Assembly (NCBI GenBank): GCA_024709225.1
Contig: JANJXC010000031.1
Span: 1 to 46,186 of the forward strand
Direction of reading: 5' to 3'
DNA: 46,186 bases
Source: Gammaproteobacteria bacterium
GTDB taxonomy: Bacteria; Pseudomonadota; Gammaproteobacteria; Thiohalomonadales; Thiohalomonadaceae
The translations under genes were made by a program, and so were the position numbers. Positions 19,843 through 29,004 of this stretch are shown one piece after another. Position 1 is the first letter of the stretch, and each line of letters opens with the position of its first letter. The notes under the pieces were generated by a model. That model had not been told where the DNA came from. It did not search any database and saw only the letters and a program-made list of their open reading frames with translations.

Positions 19843-21051
19843 ATGGTCGATGCCCGCAGTGAAACCGCGTCCATCGTCGCCGGCGACAAGGCCGACGAAC
19901 CCCCCGAAGCCGAGCGCATCCGCCGTCTCGTTGCCATCCACGGCGCCCCCCTGCTGATCCTCGACTGCGAGGCGGTGCGACGACAGTACCGTGCCCTCGC
20001 TGCGGCGCTGCCCGGCGTCGATTTGCACTATGCCCTCAAGCCGCTGCCACACCCGGCGGTGGTCACCACCCTGATGCAGGAAGATGCCTGGTTCGACCTC
20101 GCCACCAGCGGCGAAGTGGACCTGGTGCGCGGCCTCGGCGTCGCCCCCGAGCGCTGCATCCACACCCATCCCATCAAGCGCGACCGCGACATCCGCGACG
20201 CCCTCGACTTTGGCGTCACCACCTTCGTGGTGGACAACCCGGACGAGCTGCGCAAGTTCGAGAAATACGCCGACCAGGTGGAGCTGTTGCTGCGCGTGTC
20301 CTTTCGCAGCCCCGATGCCAAGGTCGACCTGTCGAAGAAATTCGGCTGCACCCCGGAGGCCGCGCGCGACCTGCTGGTGCTGGCGCACGACCTCGGCATC
20401 CGCATCAAGGGCCTGTCGTTCCACGTCGGTTCCCAGGCCGCCGACCCGCGCAAGCATGTCGAGGCGGTCAACGCCTGCGGCGCGATCATCGCCTGGAACC
20501 AGGCCGCCGGCCTGCCACCGCTTGCCGTGCTCGACATCGGTGGCGGTTTCCCGGTGGAGTACAACGAGGACGTGCCGCCGATCAATGAATTCTGCCGCCC
20601 GATCCGCGAGGCCCTGGCGCAGATTCCGCAAGATGTGCGCCTCATCGCCGAGCCCGGCCGCTTCATCTCCGCGCCGGCGATCACCGCCGTGTCCTCGGTG
20701 ATGGGCAAGGCCCTGCGCGACGGCCGCTGGTGGTACTACCTGGACGACGGCGTGTACGGCTCCTACAGCGGCCAGATGTTCGACCATGCCAAGTATCCGG
20801 TGGACTGCCTGGACTGGGCCGGTGAGCGCTTCCCCAGCGTGCTGGCCGGCCCTACCTGCGACAGCATCGACGTCATCGACGAGAACATCATGCTGCCGGA
20901 GCTGAATGAAGGTGACCTGGTGGTCGGCCGCATGATGGGTGCCTATACCTGGGCCAGCGCCACGGAATTCAACTTCTTCCGCAAGGCGCAGATCGTGGTG
21001 ATCAACGAGTACGTGGGCGAGGCCTGCGAGGTCGTGCCGCTGGTGGGCTAG
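19843..21051 (+). CDS. Type III PLP-dependent decarboxylase (ornithine/lysine decarboxylase-like)
   Basis: The 402-residue alanine-racemase-fold enzyme resembles eukaryotic-type ornithine decarboxylase, which makes putrescine. The PLP lysine lies in HYALKPLPHP (about residue 63), and the phosphate-binding parts are SFHVGSQ, DIGGGFP and AEPGRF. The active-site cysteine motif is GPTCDSIDVI, and the C-terminus contains MMGAYTWASATEFNFF. The ATG at 19843 has GGAGG nine bases upstream; an ATG at 19837 is an alternative. The lysine context YALKPLPH differs from the usual YAVKCN, so the amino-acid preference (ornithine, lysine or another) cannot be read from the sequence. The leader is 237 bases long and the gene is monocistronic. 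Confidence 0.85.
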   Translation: MVDARSETASIVAGDKADEPPEAERIRRLVAIHGAPLLILDCEAVRRQYRALAAALPGVDLHYALKPLPHPAVVTTLMQEDAWFDLATSGEVDLVRGLGVAPERCIHTHPIKRDRDIRDALDFGVTTFVVDNPDELRKFEKYADQVELLLRVSFRSPDAKVDLSKKFGCTPEAARDLLVLAHDLGIRIKGLSFHVGSQAADPRKHVEAVNACGAIIAWNQAAGLPPLAVLDIGGGFPVEYNEDVPPINEFCRPIREALAQIPQDVRLIAEPGRFISAPAITAVSSVMGKALRDGRWWYYLDDGVYGSYSGQMFDHAKYPVDCLDWAGERFPSVLAGPTCDSIDVIDENIMLPELNEGDLVVGRMMGAYTWASATEFNFFRKAQIVVINEYVGEACEVVPLVG

Positions 21052-21062
21052 GATGCCGGGCG

Positions 21063-21095
21063 CTGAGGACGGGGTGCTCCGCACCCAGTCCTCAG
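21063..21095 (+). terminator. Strong hairpin after the decarboxylase gene
   Basis: CTGAGGAC and GGGTGC pair with GCACCC and GTCCTCAG around a TCC loop, with one opposed G/A pair. The hairpin begins 12 bases after the stop but has no T-run. A second weak hairpin GGCAGA-CGG-TCTGCC followed by TTTGTCT lies at 21112-21133. Together they may end the transcript. Confidence 0.5.
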
Positions 21096-21188
21096 CCATC
21101 TTCCGCCCGCCGGCAGACGGTCTGCCTTTGTCTGCTGGTTTGGCCGCGGCGTTGCGGTCATACTTCTGGCCAACCCGAGCCGACCGCC

Positions 21189-21623
21189 ATGCGCCTGCAC
21201 CGAGAATCCCGCCAGTTGCCCTATACCTGCGACCAGTTGTTTGACCTGGTGCTCGATATCGAACGCTACCCCGAATTCGTGCCCGGCTATCGCCAGACCC
21301 GCATCCTGCGGCGCGAGGCGGCGGCGCTGCTGGTGGAGCAGCGCGTGGGGTTTGGCCCGGCCAGTGTCACCTTCCACTCCCGGGCCGAGTTTGTCGCACC
21401 GGAGCGCATCTTCGTCCGCGCCAGCGACGGGCCCTTCCGCCGCCTGGAGGTGGAGTGGCGTTTTGCATCGGCGGGGGCGGCTTGCCGGGTGACGGCGGAG
21501 ACACGTTACCAGCTGGACGGCCTGTGGGCGCCGATGCTGAGCGGCTGGCTTACCCTGGCCGCCACCCGCCTGCTCGATGCCTTTGCGCAGCGCGCCACAG
21601 AAGTTTATGGTGCAGGCGCCTAG
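21189..21623 (+). CDS. RatA-family START/COQ10-like protein
   Basis: The 144-residue protein has the short START/polyketide-cyclase fold of the RatA/COQ10 family. It begins with LPYTCDQLFDLVLDIERYPEF, where the YPEFVPGY motif is the family hallmark, and ends with a long helix (LTLAATRLLDAFAQRATEVYG). E. coli RatA was described as a toxin blocking 50S association, while related proteins bind ubiquinone or its precursors. The sequence does not decide between these roles. The usual partners smpB and ratB are not adjacent. Confidence 0.85.
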   Translation: MRLHRESRQLPYTCDQLFDLVLDIERYPEFVPGYRQTRILRREAAALLVEQRVGFGPASVTFHSRAEFVAPERIFVRASDGPFRRLEVEWRFASAGAACRVTAETRYQLDGLWAPMLSGWLTLAATRLLDAFAQRATEVYGAGA

Positions 21624-21677
21624 CCTGCGCATTATCATCACCCATCACCACGACCTATACACAACAGGAGAATTACC

Positions 21678-22199
21678 ATGGCGTATTCTGCAGGGAACGG
21701 ACACGGCCGGTGGGGCCGTAAGTTGAGCGGCATGCTGGCCGCCGGTGCGCTGCTGGCGGGCATGACCTTCGCCCCGCTGGCCGCCGCCGACTGGTTTGTC
21801 GGCGCCAAGGCCGGGCCGATGATGGTCGATGTCCCCGGCATCAGCGACCCCACCAATGCCGGCGTGATGATCGGTACCGAATGGGGCGTGGTGGTGGGTG
21901 ACGTGGGCGTGCAGGCCGAGCTCACCGACACCATCGACGACGGCTCCATCGGCGGCAGTGCCGTCAGCGTCAATACCCAGGCCCTCTACGGCGTCATCCG
22001 TACCGCCGGTCCGATCTATTTCATCGCCAAGGCCGGCATGCTGCGCGAGGAAGTGACCGTAGGTTCGGCCTCGGAAAGCGATACCGGCAGCTCGGTCGGT
22101 CTGGGCATCGGCTTCAGCATCGGCCTGGCGCAGTTCGAGCTGGAATACACCCAGATCGAAGAGGACGTCGATTTCCTCAGCCTGGGCGTCCGTTTCTAG
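21678..22199 (+). CDS. Small outer-membrane beta-barrel protein
   Basis: The 173-residue protein has a positively charged N-terminus followed by a hydrophobic signal segment (MLAAGALLAGMTFAPLAAA, about residues 19-37) ending at a likely AAA-DW cleavage site. The mature part alternates in short beta-like stretches (WFVGAKAGPMMVDV, ALYGVIRTAGPIYFIAKAGM, FELEYTQIEED). It ends in FLSLGVRF with the terminal Phe expected for BAM-dependent outer-membrane proteins. A good Shine-Dalgarno (AGGAG) precedes the ATG, and a strong hairpin follows the stop. It fits an eight-stranded OmpA/OmpW-like barrel; its function cannot be read from the sequence. Confidence 0.75.
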   Translation: MAYSAGNGHGRWGRKLSGMLAAGALLAGMTFAPLAAADWFVGAKAGPMMVDVPGISDPTNAGVMIGTEWGVVVGDVGVQAELTDTIDDGSIGGSAVSVNTQALYGVIRTAGPIYFIAKAGMLREEVTVGSASESDTGSSVGLGIGFSIGLAQFELEYTQIEEDVDFLSLGVRF

Positions 22200-22207
22200 G
22201 CATCAGG

Positions 22208-22237
22208 GCGCGTACCGCATTCTGCGGTACGCGCTTT
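22208..22237 (+). terminator. Hairpin terminator after the outer-membrane protein gene
   Basis: A perfect 12-bp stem GCGCGTACCGCA / TGCGGTACGCGC with a TTC loop begins nine bases after the stop, followed by TTTCCCT. It also lies between this gene and the convergent radical SAM gene. Confidence 0.75.
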
Positions 22238-22255
22238 CCCTCTCCCGTTATTTCC

Positions 22256-23323
22256 TCACCACAGTCCCAGCTGTAGCGCCCGGCCCGGCACGCGGAACTG
22301 CGTGCAGTCCAGCGGCGGGGTGTCGGCAAAGCCCAACTTGCGATAGGTCAGACGAAAGCGGCGGCTGAGCAGGTCGGCGTAATCGCCTTCACCGCGCATG
22401 CGCCTGCCGAAACGGCTGTCATAGTCCCGGCCGCCGCGGCAGTCGCGCAGGCGGTTCATGACATGGGCGGCCTTGAGCGGCGCGTGCGCACGCAGCCAGT
22501 CCTGAAACATCCCGTTCACCTCCTGCGGCAGGCGCAGCAGCACATAACCACAGTCGAGGGCGCCGGCCTCGCGCACCGTCGCCATGATCGTCTCCAGTTC
22601 GTGATCGGTGAGCACCGGGATCAGCGGGGCGATGAGCACGGTGACCGGGATGCCGGCGGCGCGCAGGCGGCGGATGGTATCGAGTCGCCGTTGCGGTGCG
22701 GCGGCGCGCGGCTCGAGCTGGCGGGCGAGCGGGCGCTCCAGCGTGGTAACAGAGATGGCGACGTGGAGCAGATGGCGCTGTGCCAGCGGTACCAGTAGAT
22801 CGATGTCCCGTTCGATGAGGGCCGACTTGGTGATCACGCTGAACGGGTGGGAAAACTCCGCCAGTACCTCGATGAGGGCGCGGGTCAGGCCGAGGCGGCG
22901 CTCCACCGGCTGGTAGGCGTCGGTGTTGATGCCGAGGGCAAGGGGCGCACAGCGATAGCCGGGCCGGGACAGTTCGGCGCGTAACTGCGCCGGGGCGTCC
23001 GGTTTGTGGAACAGGCGGGTTTCGAAATCCAGACCCGGCGACAGCCCAAGCCAGGCGTGGCTGGGGCGGGCGAAACAATACGCACAACCGTGCTCGCAGC
23101 CGCGGTAGGGGTTGATGGAGCGATCGAACGGTACGTCGGGCGAGTCGTTGTAGCTGATCACTGTGCGACTGGAGTCCACCAGCAGTTCGGTGGTCAGGGA
23201 AGGCAGCGGCTCCTGGCTGCCCCAGCCGTCATCCACGCTGTCGCGGGTATGGGCGGCGTAGCGGTTGTCCGGGTTGCCGGTGGCGCCGCGGCCATGCAGG
23301 GGTTGGATGGGGTATTTGGCCAT
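22256..23323 (-). CDS. PA0069-family radical SAM protein
   Basis: The 355-residue protein carries a radical SAM CX3CX2C cluster motif in YRGCEHGCAYCFARPSH (about residues 75-91), preceded by DVPFDRSINPYRG. The later SVITKSALIERDIDLL and ISVTTLERPLARQLEPRAA belong to the same subfamily, which is related to spore photoproduct lyase (SplB-like). The substrate of the bacterial PA0069 family is not known to me. A much longer reading frame continues upstream, but MAKYPIQPLHGRG at 23323 is the conserved start. Confidence 0.88.
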   Translation of the reverse strand: MAKYPIQPLHGRGATGNPDNRYAAHTRDSVDDGWGSQEPLPSLTTELLVDSSRTVISYNDSPDVPFDRSINPYRGCEHGCAYCFARPSHAWLGLSPGLDFETRLFHKPDAPAQLRAELSRPGYRCAPLALGINTDAYQPVERRLGLTRALIEVLAEFSHPFSVITKSALIERDIDLLVPLAQRHLLHVAISVTTLERPLARQLEPRAAAPQRRLDTIRRLRAAGIPVTVLIAPLIPVLTDHELETIMATVREAGALDCGYVLLRLPQEVNGMFQDWLRAHAPLKAAHVMNRLRDCRGGRDYDSRFGRRMRGEGDYADLLSRRFRLTYRKLGFADTPPLDCTQFRVPGRALQLGLW

Positions 23324-23413
23324 GACGGGTCGGCGGGCATTATAGCGGCTGCGCTTGAGCCTGGGCGCGGCAATGGTTACAGTCTGGCGCAGTCTTGCAA
23401 AAAGGAATGCGAC

Positions 23414-23764
23414 ATGGCCATGCCGGAAGAGCGCCGCACCGCCCCGCGGTTGCTGCGTGACGAGAGCGTAGTGGTGAAGATCCTGGCGGCGCCGGCCCGG
23501 CCGGAACTGGTGGGTACGGCGGTGGAGTGCTCCACCGTGGATGTGTCCGCCACCGGCCTGCGCCTGCTGCTGGAGACCCCGGTGGCTGCCGGCAGCCAGC
23601 TCGGGCTGGAGGTGGACGTGGCGGAGCACAGCGGACGCTATTTTCTCGGTGGCGAGGTGATGTGGTCGCGGGAGACCGAGGCCGCCGGCCTCTACCTGAT
23701 CGGCGTGCACCTGCTGGAAGGCAACGGCTTCGAAACCGGGCGCTGGAACACCCTGTTCCGCTAG
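23414..23764 (+). CDS. PilZ domain protein (c-di-GMP receptor)
   Basis: The 116-residue single-domain protein has both c-di-GMP-binding motifs: RxxxR in ERRTAPRLL (residues 6-14) and D/NxSxxG as VDVSATGLRL (about residues 42-51). The rest forms the beta-barrel expected of PilZ. AAAGGA lies seven bases before the ATG. It could regulate motility, pili or exopolysaccharide, but the neighbours give no specific target. Confidence 0.85.
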   Translation: MAMPEERRTAPRLLRDESVVVKILAAPARPELVGTAVECSTVDVSATGLRLLLETPVAAGSQLGLEVDVAEHSGRYFLGGEVMWSRETEAAGLYLIGVHLLEGNGFETGRWNTLFR

Positions 23765-23833
23765 GTGGTTGTCGATCCCGCCATGCAGCCCCATCTCGGT
23801 CAGCAGGCCACATAACCACAGAGAGACGGTTCC

Positions 23834-24172
23834 ATGAGCTTTCCCACCATCACTACCGCCATCCCCCTGCGCCGCTACCAGTACGGCGAATTCGTCGTCA
23901 CGGTGCTGGGCGACATTCAGAGCCCCGACCCGGTGAATTACCGTTACATCCTGGCGGTGGCCCAGGAAGGCAACCCCCAGCCCGGGCTGTTCCTCTCCTC
24001 GGAACGGGGCGCCGGGGGGGCCTGTGACCTGCGCGTGTCCATGGCCGACGGCTCCCAGGTGCTGGAAAGCGCACCGGCCTTCTGCGACCTGGACCTGTTC
24101 GTGAAGGAGGCATTGCAGGTCATCTCCACCATGCTCGACCTGAGCGATGAAATGCCCCATCGCCTGATGTAG
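23834..24172 (+). CDS. Conserved hypothetical protein, 112 residues
   Basis: I do not recognise this gene. It encodes 112 residues starting [20 protein letters not shown] and ending DEMPHRLM, without signal peptide or membrane segment. The N-terminal half looks beta-rich ([32 protein letters not shown]) and the C-terminus forms a likely helix ([18 protein letters not shown]). GAGAGACGG precedes the ATG. Codon use resembles the neighbours, and its position 69 bases after the PilZ gene on the same strand suggests co-transcription. It could be a small partner of the PilZ protein; that is inference only. Confidence 0.7.
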   Translation: MSFPTITTAIPLRRYQYGEFVVTVLGDIQSPDPVNYRYILAVAQEGNPQPGLFLSSERGAGGACDLRVSMADGSQVLESAPAFCDLDLFVKEALQVISTMLDLSDEMPHRLM

Positions 24173-24252
24173 CTCCGGCGCGGTGCCAGTGGCCCAAGCC
24201 GCGGTCACGCCGTAGAATAGGCGCCCTTGCGACACAGCCGGTGCAGGCGCCC

Positions 24253-26142
24253 ATGCAGTATCAGGACAAATTCGATGTCATCGTAGTGGGCGGCGGCCAT
24301 GCCGGGACCGAGGCGGCCCTGGCCGCCGCGCGTCTCGGCGCGCGCACCCTGCTGCTCACCCACAACATCGAAACCCTGGGCCAGATGAGCTGCAACCCGG
24401 CCATCGGCGGCATCGGCAAGGGCCACCTGGTCAAGGAGATCGACGCCCTCGGCGGCCTGATGGCCCATGCCATCGACCAGGCCGGCATCCAGTTCCGCAT
24501 CCTCAACGCCAGCAAGGGTCCGGCGGTGCGCGCCACCCGCGCCCAGGCCGACCGCCAGCTGTACAGGGCGGTGGTGCGCAGCGCCCTGGAAAACCAGCCC
24601 AACCTCACCCTGTTCCAGCAAGCGGTGGAAGACCTCATCGTCGAGGGCGACCGCGCCGTGGGCGTGGTGACGCAGATGGGCCTGCGCTTTGCCGCCGCCG
24701 CCATCGTGCTCACCGTCGGCACCTTCCTCGCCGGGCGCATCCACATCGGCCTCGCCAATTACGAGGGCGGCCGCGCCGGCGACCCGCCGGCCAACGCCCT
24801 GTCGCGCCGCCTGCGCGAGCTGCCGGTGCACGTGGCCCGCCTCAAGACCGGCACGCCGCCGCGCCTGGACGGCCGCAGCATCGACTGGTCCATCCTGCAG
24901 CCGCAGCCGGGCGACGACCCGGTGCCGGTGTTCTCCTTTCTCGGCAGCGCGCAGGAACACCCGCGCCAGATCGCCTGCTACATCACCCATACCTCGGAGC
25001 GTACCCACGACATCATCCGCGGCGGCCTGGACCGCTCGCCCATGTACACCGGGGTGATCGAGGGGGTGGGACCGCGCTACTGCCCGTCCATCGAGGACAA
25101 GGTGGTGCGCTTCGCCGACAAGGAGCAGCACCAGATCTTCCTCGAACCGGAAGGACTGACCACCCACGAGGTGTATCCCAATGGCATCTCCACCTCGCTG
25201 CCCTTCGATGTGCAGTACGCCCTGGTGCGCTCCATCCGCGGCCTGGAACAGGCCCACATCGTCCGCCCCGGCTACGCCATCGAATACGACTTCTTCGACC
25301 CGCGCGACCTGCACCCGACCCTGGAGACCAAGCACATTCCCGGCCTGTTCTTCGCCGGCCAGATCAACGGCACCACCGGCTACGAGGAGGCGGCGGCGCA
25401 GGGCCTGCTCGCCGGCCTCAACGCCGGGCGTCAGGCCCTCGGCCGCGAGGGCTGGTGGCCGCGCCGCGACGAGGCCTACCTCGGTGTGCTGGTGGACGAC
25501 CTGATCACCCGCGGCACCAGCGAGCCCTACCGCATGTTCACCTCCCGCGCCGAGCACCGCCTGCTGCTGCGCGAGGACAACGCCGACCTGCGCCTCACCG
25601 CCATCGGCCGCGACCTCGGCCTGGTGGACGATGGGCGCTGGGCGGCCTTCGAGGCCAAGCGCGAGGCCATAGCCCGCGAACAGCAGCGCCTCAACGACAC
25701 CTGGGTGCGGCCGCAGACCGTGCCCGATGACGAAGCCATCCGTGTCCTCGGCCAGCCGCTGGGCCACGAATACCGCCTCGCCGACCTGCTGCGCCGGCCC
25801 GACGTGAGTTATGACGCACTGCTGAGCCTGGCCGCGGCAGGGCAGGGGGTGGCCGACCCGGCGGTGGCCGAGCAGGTGGAGATCCAGGCCAAGTACGCCG
25901 GCTACATCGAGCGTCAGCAGGCGGAGATCGAGCGCCAGCGTCGCAACGAAGACACCCGGCTGCCGGCCGACCTGGACTACCGCGAGGTGAGCGGTCTGTC
26001 TGCCGAGGTGCGCGACAAGCTCAGCCGCCAGCGTCCGGACACCCTGGGCCAGGCGGCGCGCATTCCGGGCATCACGCCGGCGGCCGTTTCGCTGCTGCTG
26101 GTCCACCTGAAGAAGCGCGACCTGGCGAGGCGCTCCGCATGA
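24253..26142 (+). CDS. mnmG: tRNA uridine-5-carboxymethylaminomethyl modification enzyme MnmG (GidA)
   Basis: MnmG is the FAD- and NADH-dependent partner of MnmE in modifying wobble uridine 34 of tRNAs. The 629-residue length equals the E. coli protein. It shows the N-terminal dinucleotide-binding motif ([20 protein letters not shown]), the [20 protein letters not shown] signature and the GidA motif [15 protein letters not shown] with its catalytic cysteine. The second signature [20 protein letters not shown] follows, and the C-terminal helical domain contacts MnmE. The ATG at 24253 is chosen over a GTG four codons upstream on length and homology. Its 3' end overlaps the FadL-like gene (ATGA). 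Confidence 0.98.
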   Translation: MQYQDKFDVIVVGGGHAGTEAALAAARLGARTLLLTHNIETLGQMSCNPAIGGIGKGHLVKEIDALGGLMAHAIDQAGIQFRILNASKGPAVRATRAQADRQLYRAVVRSALENQPNLTLFQQAVEDLIVEGDRAVGVVTQMGLRFAAAAIVLTVGTFLAGRIHIGLANYEGGRAGDPPANALSRRLRELPVHVARLKTGTPPRLDGRSIDWSILQPQPGDDPVPVFSFLGSAQEHPRQIACYITHTSERTHDIIRGGLDRSPMYTGVIEGVGPRYCPSIEDKVVRFADKEQHQIFLEPEGLTTHEVYPNGISTSLPFDVQYALVRSIRGLEQAHIVRPGYAIEYDFFDPRDLHPTLETKHIPGLFFAGQINGTTGYEEAAAQGLLAGLNAGRQALGREGWWPRRDEAYLGVLVDDLITRGTSEPYRMFTSRAEHRLLLREDNADLRLTAIGRDLGLVDDGRWAAFEAKREAIAREQQRLNDTWVRPQTVPDDEAIRVLGQPLGHEYRLADLLRRPDVSYDALLSLAAAGQGVADPAVAEQVEIQAKYAGYIERQQAEIERQRRNEDTRLPADLDYREVSGLSAEVRDKLSRQRPDTLGQAARIPGITPAAVSLLLVHLKKRDLARRSA

Positions 26143-27395
26143 CGGGCCTCATTCGGCCCGGCGCCACCATGCTGTTGTGCGCGGTCGGCAGCGGGGCCTG
26201 GGCGGCCGGCTTCGCCGTCAGCGACAAGAGCGTCAGCAGCCTGGGCAGCGCCTTTGCCGGCATGGCGGCGCAGGCGGGCGATGCCAGCGTGGTGTACACC
26301 AATCCGGCGGCGATGCAGCGCTTGTCCGGCACGACTGTCAGCGTGGCGCTGCACCAGATCGGGCCGAGTGCGCAGTTTACCGATCAGGGCTCCACGGTCA
26401 GCGGCCCCCCTCCGGGCGATGCCGGTCGCAGCAAGCTGGCCCCCAACCTGTATTACGTCCGTGAACTGTCGCCGGAGGCCCGCGTCGGTCTCGGCATCTA
26501 TGCGCCCTTTGCCCTGGGCCTGGAATACGACGACCAGTGGCCCGGCCGCTACCACTCCATCCGGTCAGACATGACCACCCTCAACATCAGCCCGGCCCTG
26601 TCCTGGCAGCTCACCCCAACGCTGGCCGTGGGCGGCAGCCTCGATATCCAGTACCTCACGGCGGAGATGAGCCAGGCGGTGGATTTCGGTGCACTGCTCG
26701 GCCTCCCGGAGGCGATGGACGGCAGGCAGACCCTGACGGGGGACAACTGGACCACCGGCTACAGCCTCGGCCTGCACTATGCGCCCACGCCACAGCTGCA
26801 GCTGGGCGCCACCTACCACAGCGACACGCGCCAGAACATCAGCGGCACGTCCGACTTCGAAAATGTGCCGTTGCCGTTGGCGAGTATGTTCACCGACAGC
26901 GGCGGCAAGACCCGCGTCCACCTGCCCGAGTCCGTCAGCCTCAGCGCCGCCTGGGCGGTGAGCGAGCGCCTGACCCTGCTGGCCGACTACACCTGGACCG
27001 CCTGGAGCCGCCACCGGGAATTCCGCGTCGATTTTGCCAACGACCTGCCGGACAGCGTGTGTACCTACGACTGGCAGGACACCGGTTTCTACGCCCTGGG
27101 CCTCAACTACCGCCTCGACCCGCGCTGGCGGCTGCGGGCCGGCGTGGCCTACGACGAGTCGCCGGTGCCCGACCCCGAGCACCGCACCCCCATCGGCCCC
27201 GACAACGACCGCCGCTGGTATGCCGTGGGCACCACCTATGCCCCGGACCAGGCCTTTTCCGTCGATATCGCCTTCGCCTACCTCGATGTGGAGGACGCCG
27301 TCATCAACAACACCGACAGTCTCGGCCATACCCTCAGCGGCCACTACCGCCTGAGTGGCCGCTACCTCAGCGCCCAGAGCAGCTGGCGTTTCTGA
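26139..27395 (+). CDS. OmpP1/FadL/TodX-family outer-membrane transporter
   Basis: The 418-residue protein has a signal peptide (about residues 1-23, ending AWAAG) and the FadL-type mature N-terminus that forms the hatch. The conserved NPAAM motif ([14 protein letters not shown]) is present, and the protein then runs as a 14-stranded barrel-like sequence ending in SSWRF with a C-terminal Phe. FadL proteins carry long-chain fatty acids, aromatic compounds or other hydrophobic molecules across the outer membrane. It overlaps the mnmG stop by four bases and is followed by rsmG after one base. It therefore sits inside what is normally an mnmG-rsmG pair. The substrate cannot be read. Confidence 0.88.
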   Translation: MTGLIRPGATMLLCAVGSGAWAAGFAVSDKSVSSLGSAFAGMAAQAGDASVVYTNPAAMQRLSGTTVSVALHQIGPSAQFTDQGSTVSGPPPGDAGRSKLAPNLYYVRELSPEARVGLGIYAPFALGLEYDDQWPGRYHSIRSDMTTLNISPALSWQLTPTLAVGGSLDIQYLTAEMSQAVDFGALLGLPEAMDGRQTLTGDNWTTGYSLGLHYAPTPQLQLGATYHSDTRQNISGTSDFENVPLPLASMFTDSGGKTRVHLPESVSLSAAWAVSERLTLLADYTWTAWSRHREFRVDFANDLPDSVCTYDWQDTGFYALGLNYRLDPRWRLRAGVAYDESPVPDPEHRTPIGPDNDRRWYAVGTTYAPDQAFSVDIAFAYLDVEDAVINNTDSLGHTLSGHYRLSGRYLSAQSSWRF

Positions 27396-27396
27396 C

Positions 27397-28041
27397 ATGG
27401 GCAAGAACCATCCCGCCGATCTGGCCGGCACCCTGGCCCAGGGCATCACGACCCTCGGCCTGCCGTTGGACGCCGAGCAGCAGGAGCGACTGCTCGCTTA
27501 CCTGGCATTGCTGGTGAAATGGAACCAGGCCTACAACCTGACCGCCATCCGCCACCCGCTGGAGATGGTCACCAAGCACCTGCTCGATTCCCTGGCGGTG
27601 CTGCCGCACCTGCACGGTGCCCGGGTGCTGGACGTGGGCAGCGGCGCCGGCCTGCCCGGCATCCCGCTGGCCATATGCGATCCGGGACGGGAATTCACCC
27701 TGCTGGACAGCAACGGCAAGAAGACCCGCTTCCTGCTCCAGGCCAAGGGGGAATTGCGGCTTTCCAACCTCTCTGTGGTACATTCGCGCCTTGAACAATA
27801 TCGGCCCGGGCAGCTGTTCGACACCGTCACCGCCCGGGCCTTCGCGTCTCTGGCCGACATGGTGGCGGGAACCGCCCACCTGCTCGCGCCCGGCGGCTCG
27901 CTGCTGGCGATGAAGGGCGAGTATCCGCAGGACGAGCTGGACGCGCTGCCGCCGGGGTTTGCGGTACGCGAGATCATCGCGCTGACGGTGCCGGGACTGG
28001 AAGCACAACGTCACCTGGTGCGTATCGCACCCGCCGCCTGA
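27397..28041 (+). CDS. rsmG: 16S rRNA (guanine-527-N7)-methyltransferase
   Basis: RsmG (GidB) methylates G527 of 16S rRNA using S-adenosylmethionine; loss gives low-level streptomycin resistance. The 214-residue protein has KWNQAYNLTAIR near residue 43, the SAM-binding motif VLDVGSGAGLPGIPLAI (about residues 70-86) and LLDSNGKKTRFL. VTARAFASLADM is also typical. The ATG at 27397 begins one base after the FadL-like stop codon, which argues for translational coupling. parA follows 19 bases after the stop. Confidence 0.96.
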   Translation: MGKNHPADLAGTLAQGITTLGLPLDAEQQERLLAYLALLVKWNQAYNLTAIRHPLEMVTKHLLDSLAVLPHLHGARVLDVGSGAGLPGIPLAICDPGREFTLLDSNGKKTRFLLQAKGELRLSNLSVVHSRLEQYRPGQLFDTVTARAFASLADMVAGTAHLLAPGGSLLAMKGEYPQDELDALPPGFAVREIIALTVPGLEAQRHLVRIAPAA

Positions 28042-28060
28042 GGTGGAAGGGAGAAACGAA

Positions 28061-28840
28061 ATGGGCCGCATAATTGCCATAGCCAATCAGAAGGGCGGGG
28101 TCGGCAAGACCACCACCTGCATCAACCTGGGCGCCTCGCTGGCGGCGACCAAGCGCCGCGTGCTGGTCATCGACCTCGATCCGCAGGGCAACGCCACCGT
28201 CGGCAGCGGTGTGGACAAGGGCAGCTTCGAGCAGAGCAGCTACGACATGCTGCTGGGCCACGCGGCGGCGGAGCAGGTGATCGTGCGCGCCGAACAGGCC
28301 GGCTACGACCTGGTGCCCACCAACGGCGACCTCACCGCCGCCGAGGTGGAGCTGATGAACAGCCCGCAGCGCGAGCGTCGCCTGCGCGAGGCCCTGGCCC
28401 CGGTGCGCGAGCGCTACGAATTCATCCTGGTGGACTGCCCCCCCTCGCTCAACATGCTGACGCTGAACGCGCTGGTGGCGGCCGACTCGGTGATGATCCC
28501 CATGCAGTGCGAGTACTACGCCATGGAGGGTCTGTCCTCGCTGCTCAACACCATCGAACAGATCCGCAGCACGGTAAATCCGCAGCTGCAGTTGGAAGGC
28601 CTGCTGCGCACCATGTTCGACCCGCGCAGCAATCTGTCCAACGACGTCTCCGGCCAGCTCATCCTGCACTTCGGCAACAAGGTGTATCGCACCTCGATCC
28701 CGCGCAACATCCGTCTGGCCGAGGCGCCGAGTTTCGGTCTGCCGGCCCTGGCCCACGACCGCGCCTCGCGCGGCGCCGTGGCCTACCTGGCCCTGGCCGG
28801 CGAGATCCTGCGCCGCGATGAACAGCCGGCGGCGGGCTGA
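28061..28840 (+). CDS. parA: Chromosome partitioning ATPase ParA (Soj)
   Basis: ParA is a Walker-type ATPase that, with ParB bound at parS, segregates the origin region. The 259-residue protein starts with the deviant Walker A motif IANQKGGVGKTTTCINLGA, has VLVIDLDPQGNATVG (Walker A' region) and DCPPSLNMLTLNAL (Walker B). Without an N-terminal DNA-binding extension it is the small chromosomal Soj-type. AAGGGAGAAACGAA before ATG 28061 is a good Shine-Dalgarno. parB follows after 164 bases holding a decamer-repeat inverted element, and its own parS sites lie in recF. Confidence 0.97.
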   Translation: MGRIIAIANQKGGVGKTTTCINLGASLAATKRRVLVIDLDPQGNATVGSGVDKGSFEQSSYDMLLGHAAAEQVIVRAEQAGYDLVPTNGDLTAAEVELMNSPQRERRLREALAPVRERYEFILVDCPPSLNMLTLNALVAADSVMIPMQCEYYAMEGLSSLLNTIEQIRSTVNPQLQLEGLLRTMFDPRSNLSNDVSGQLILHFGNKVYRTSIPRNIRLAEAPSFGLPALAHDRASRGAVAYLALAGEILRRDEQPAAG

Positions 28841-28856
28841 GACGGTAAACAAATTG

Positions 28857-28969
28857 GTCCGCGAATGAACGCGAATATACGCAAATAAAATCCTTGGTTC
28901 CCAACGGGGTATCGGTGGGATGCGCTAGGGATAACGAATATTTGCGTCCATTTGCGTTTATTCGCGGAC
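28857..28969. repeat. Inverted decamer-repeat element between parA and parB
   Basis: The left arm (28857-28887) reads GTC then decamers CGCGAATGAA, CGCGAATATA and CGCAAATA. The right arm (28939-28969) read in reverse complement is GTC with CGCGAATAAA, CGCAAATGGA and CGCAAATA. The 31-base arms match at 27 positions around a 51-base centre. It fills most of the 164-base gap between parA and parB and may form a long stem in RNA or DNA. It shares its design with the elements at 11517-11594 and 39136-39215. Confidence 0.9.
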
Positions 28970-29004
28970 TACCAAAATCTATCAATGCAGTTGGCAGGTA
29001 CAGT

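Noticed and set aside
20418-20433. parS-like CGTTCCACGTCGGTTC in the decarboxylase gene
   Set aside because: The right half is disrupted and the sequence encodes the conserved SFHVGSQ motif of the enzyme, so the resemblance is explained by coding constraint.
23324-24235. N-terminal extension of the radical SAM gene to about 659 residues
   Set aside because: The extension lies antisense to the PilZ and unknown genes, and homology starts at MAKYPIQ (23323).
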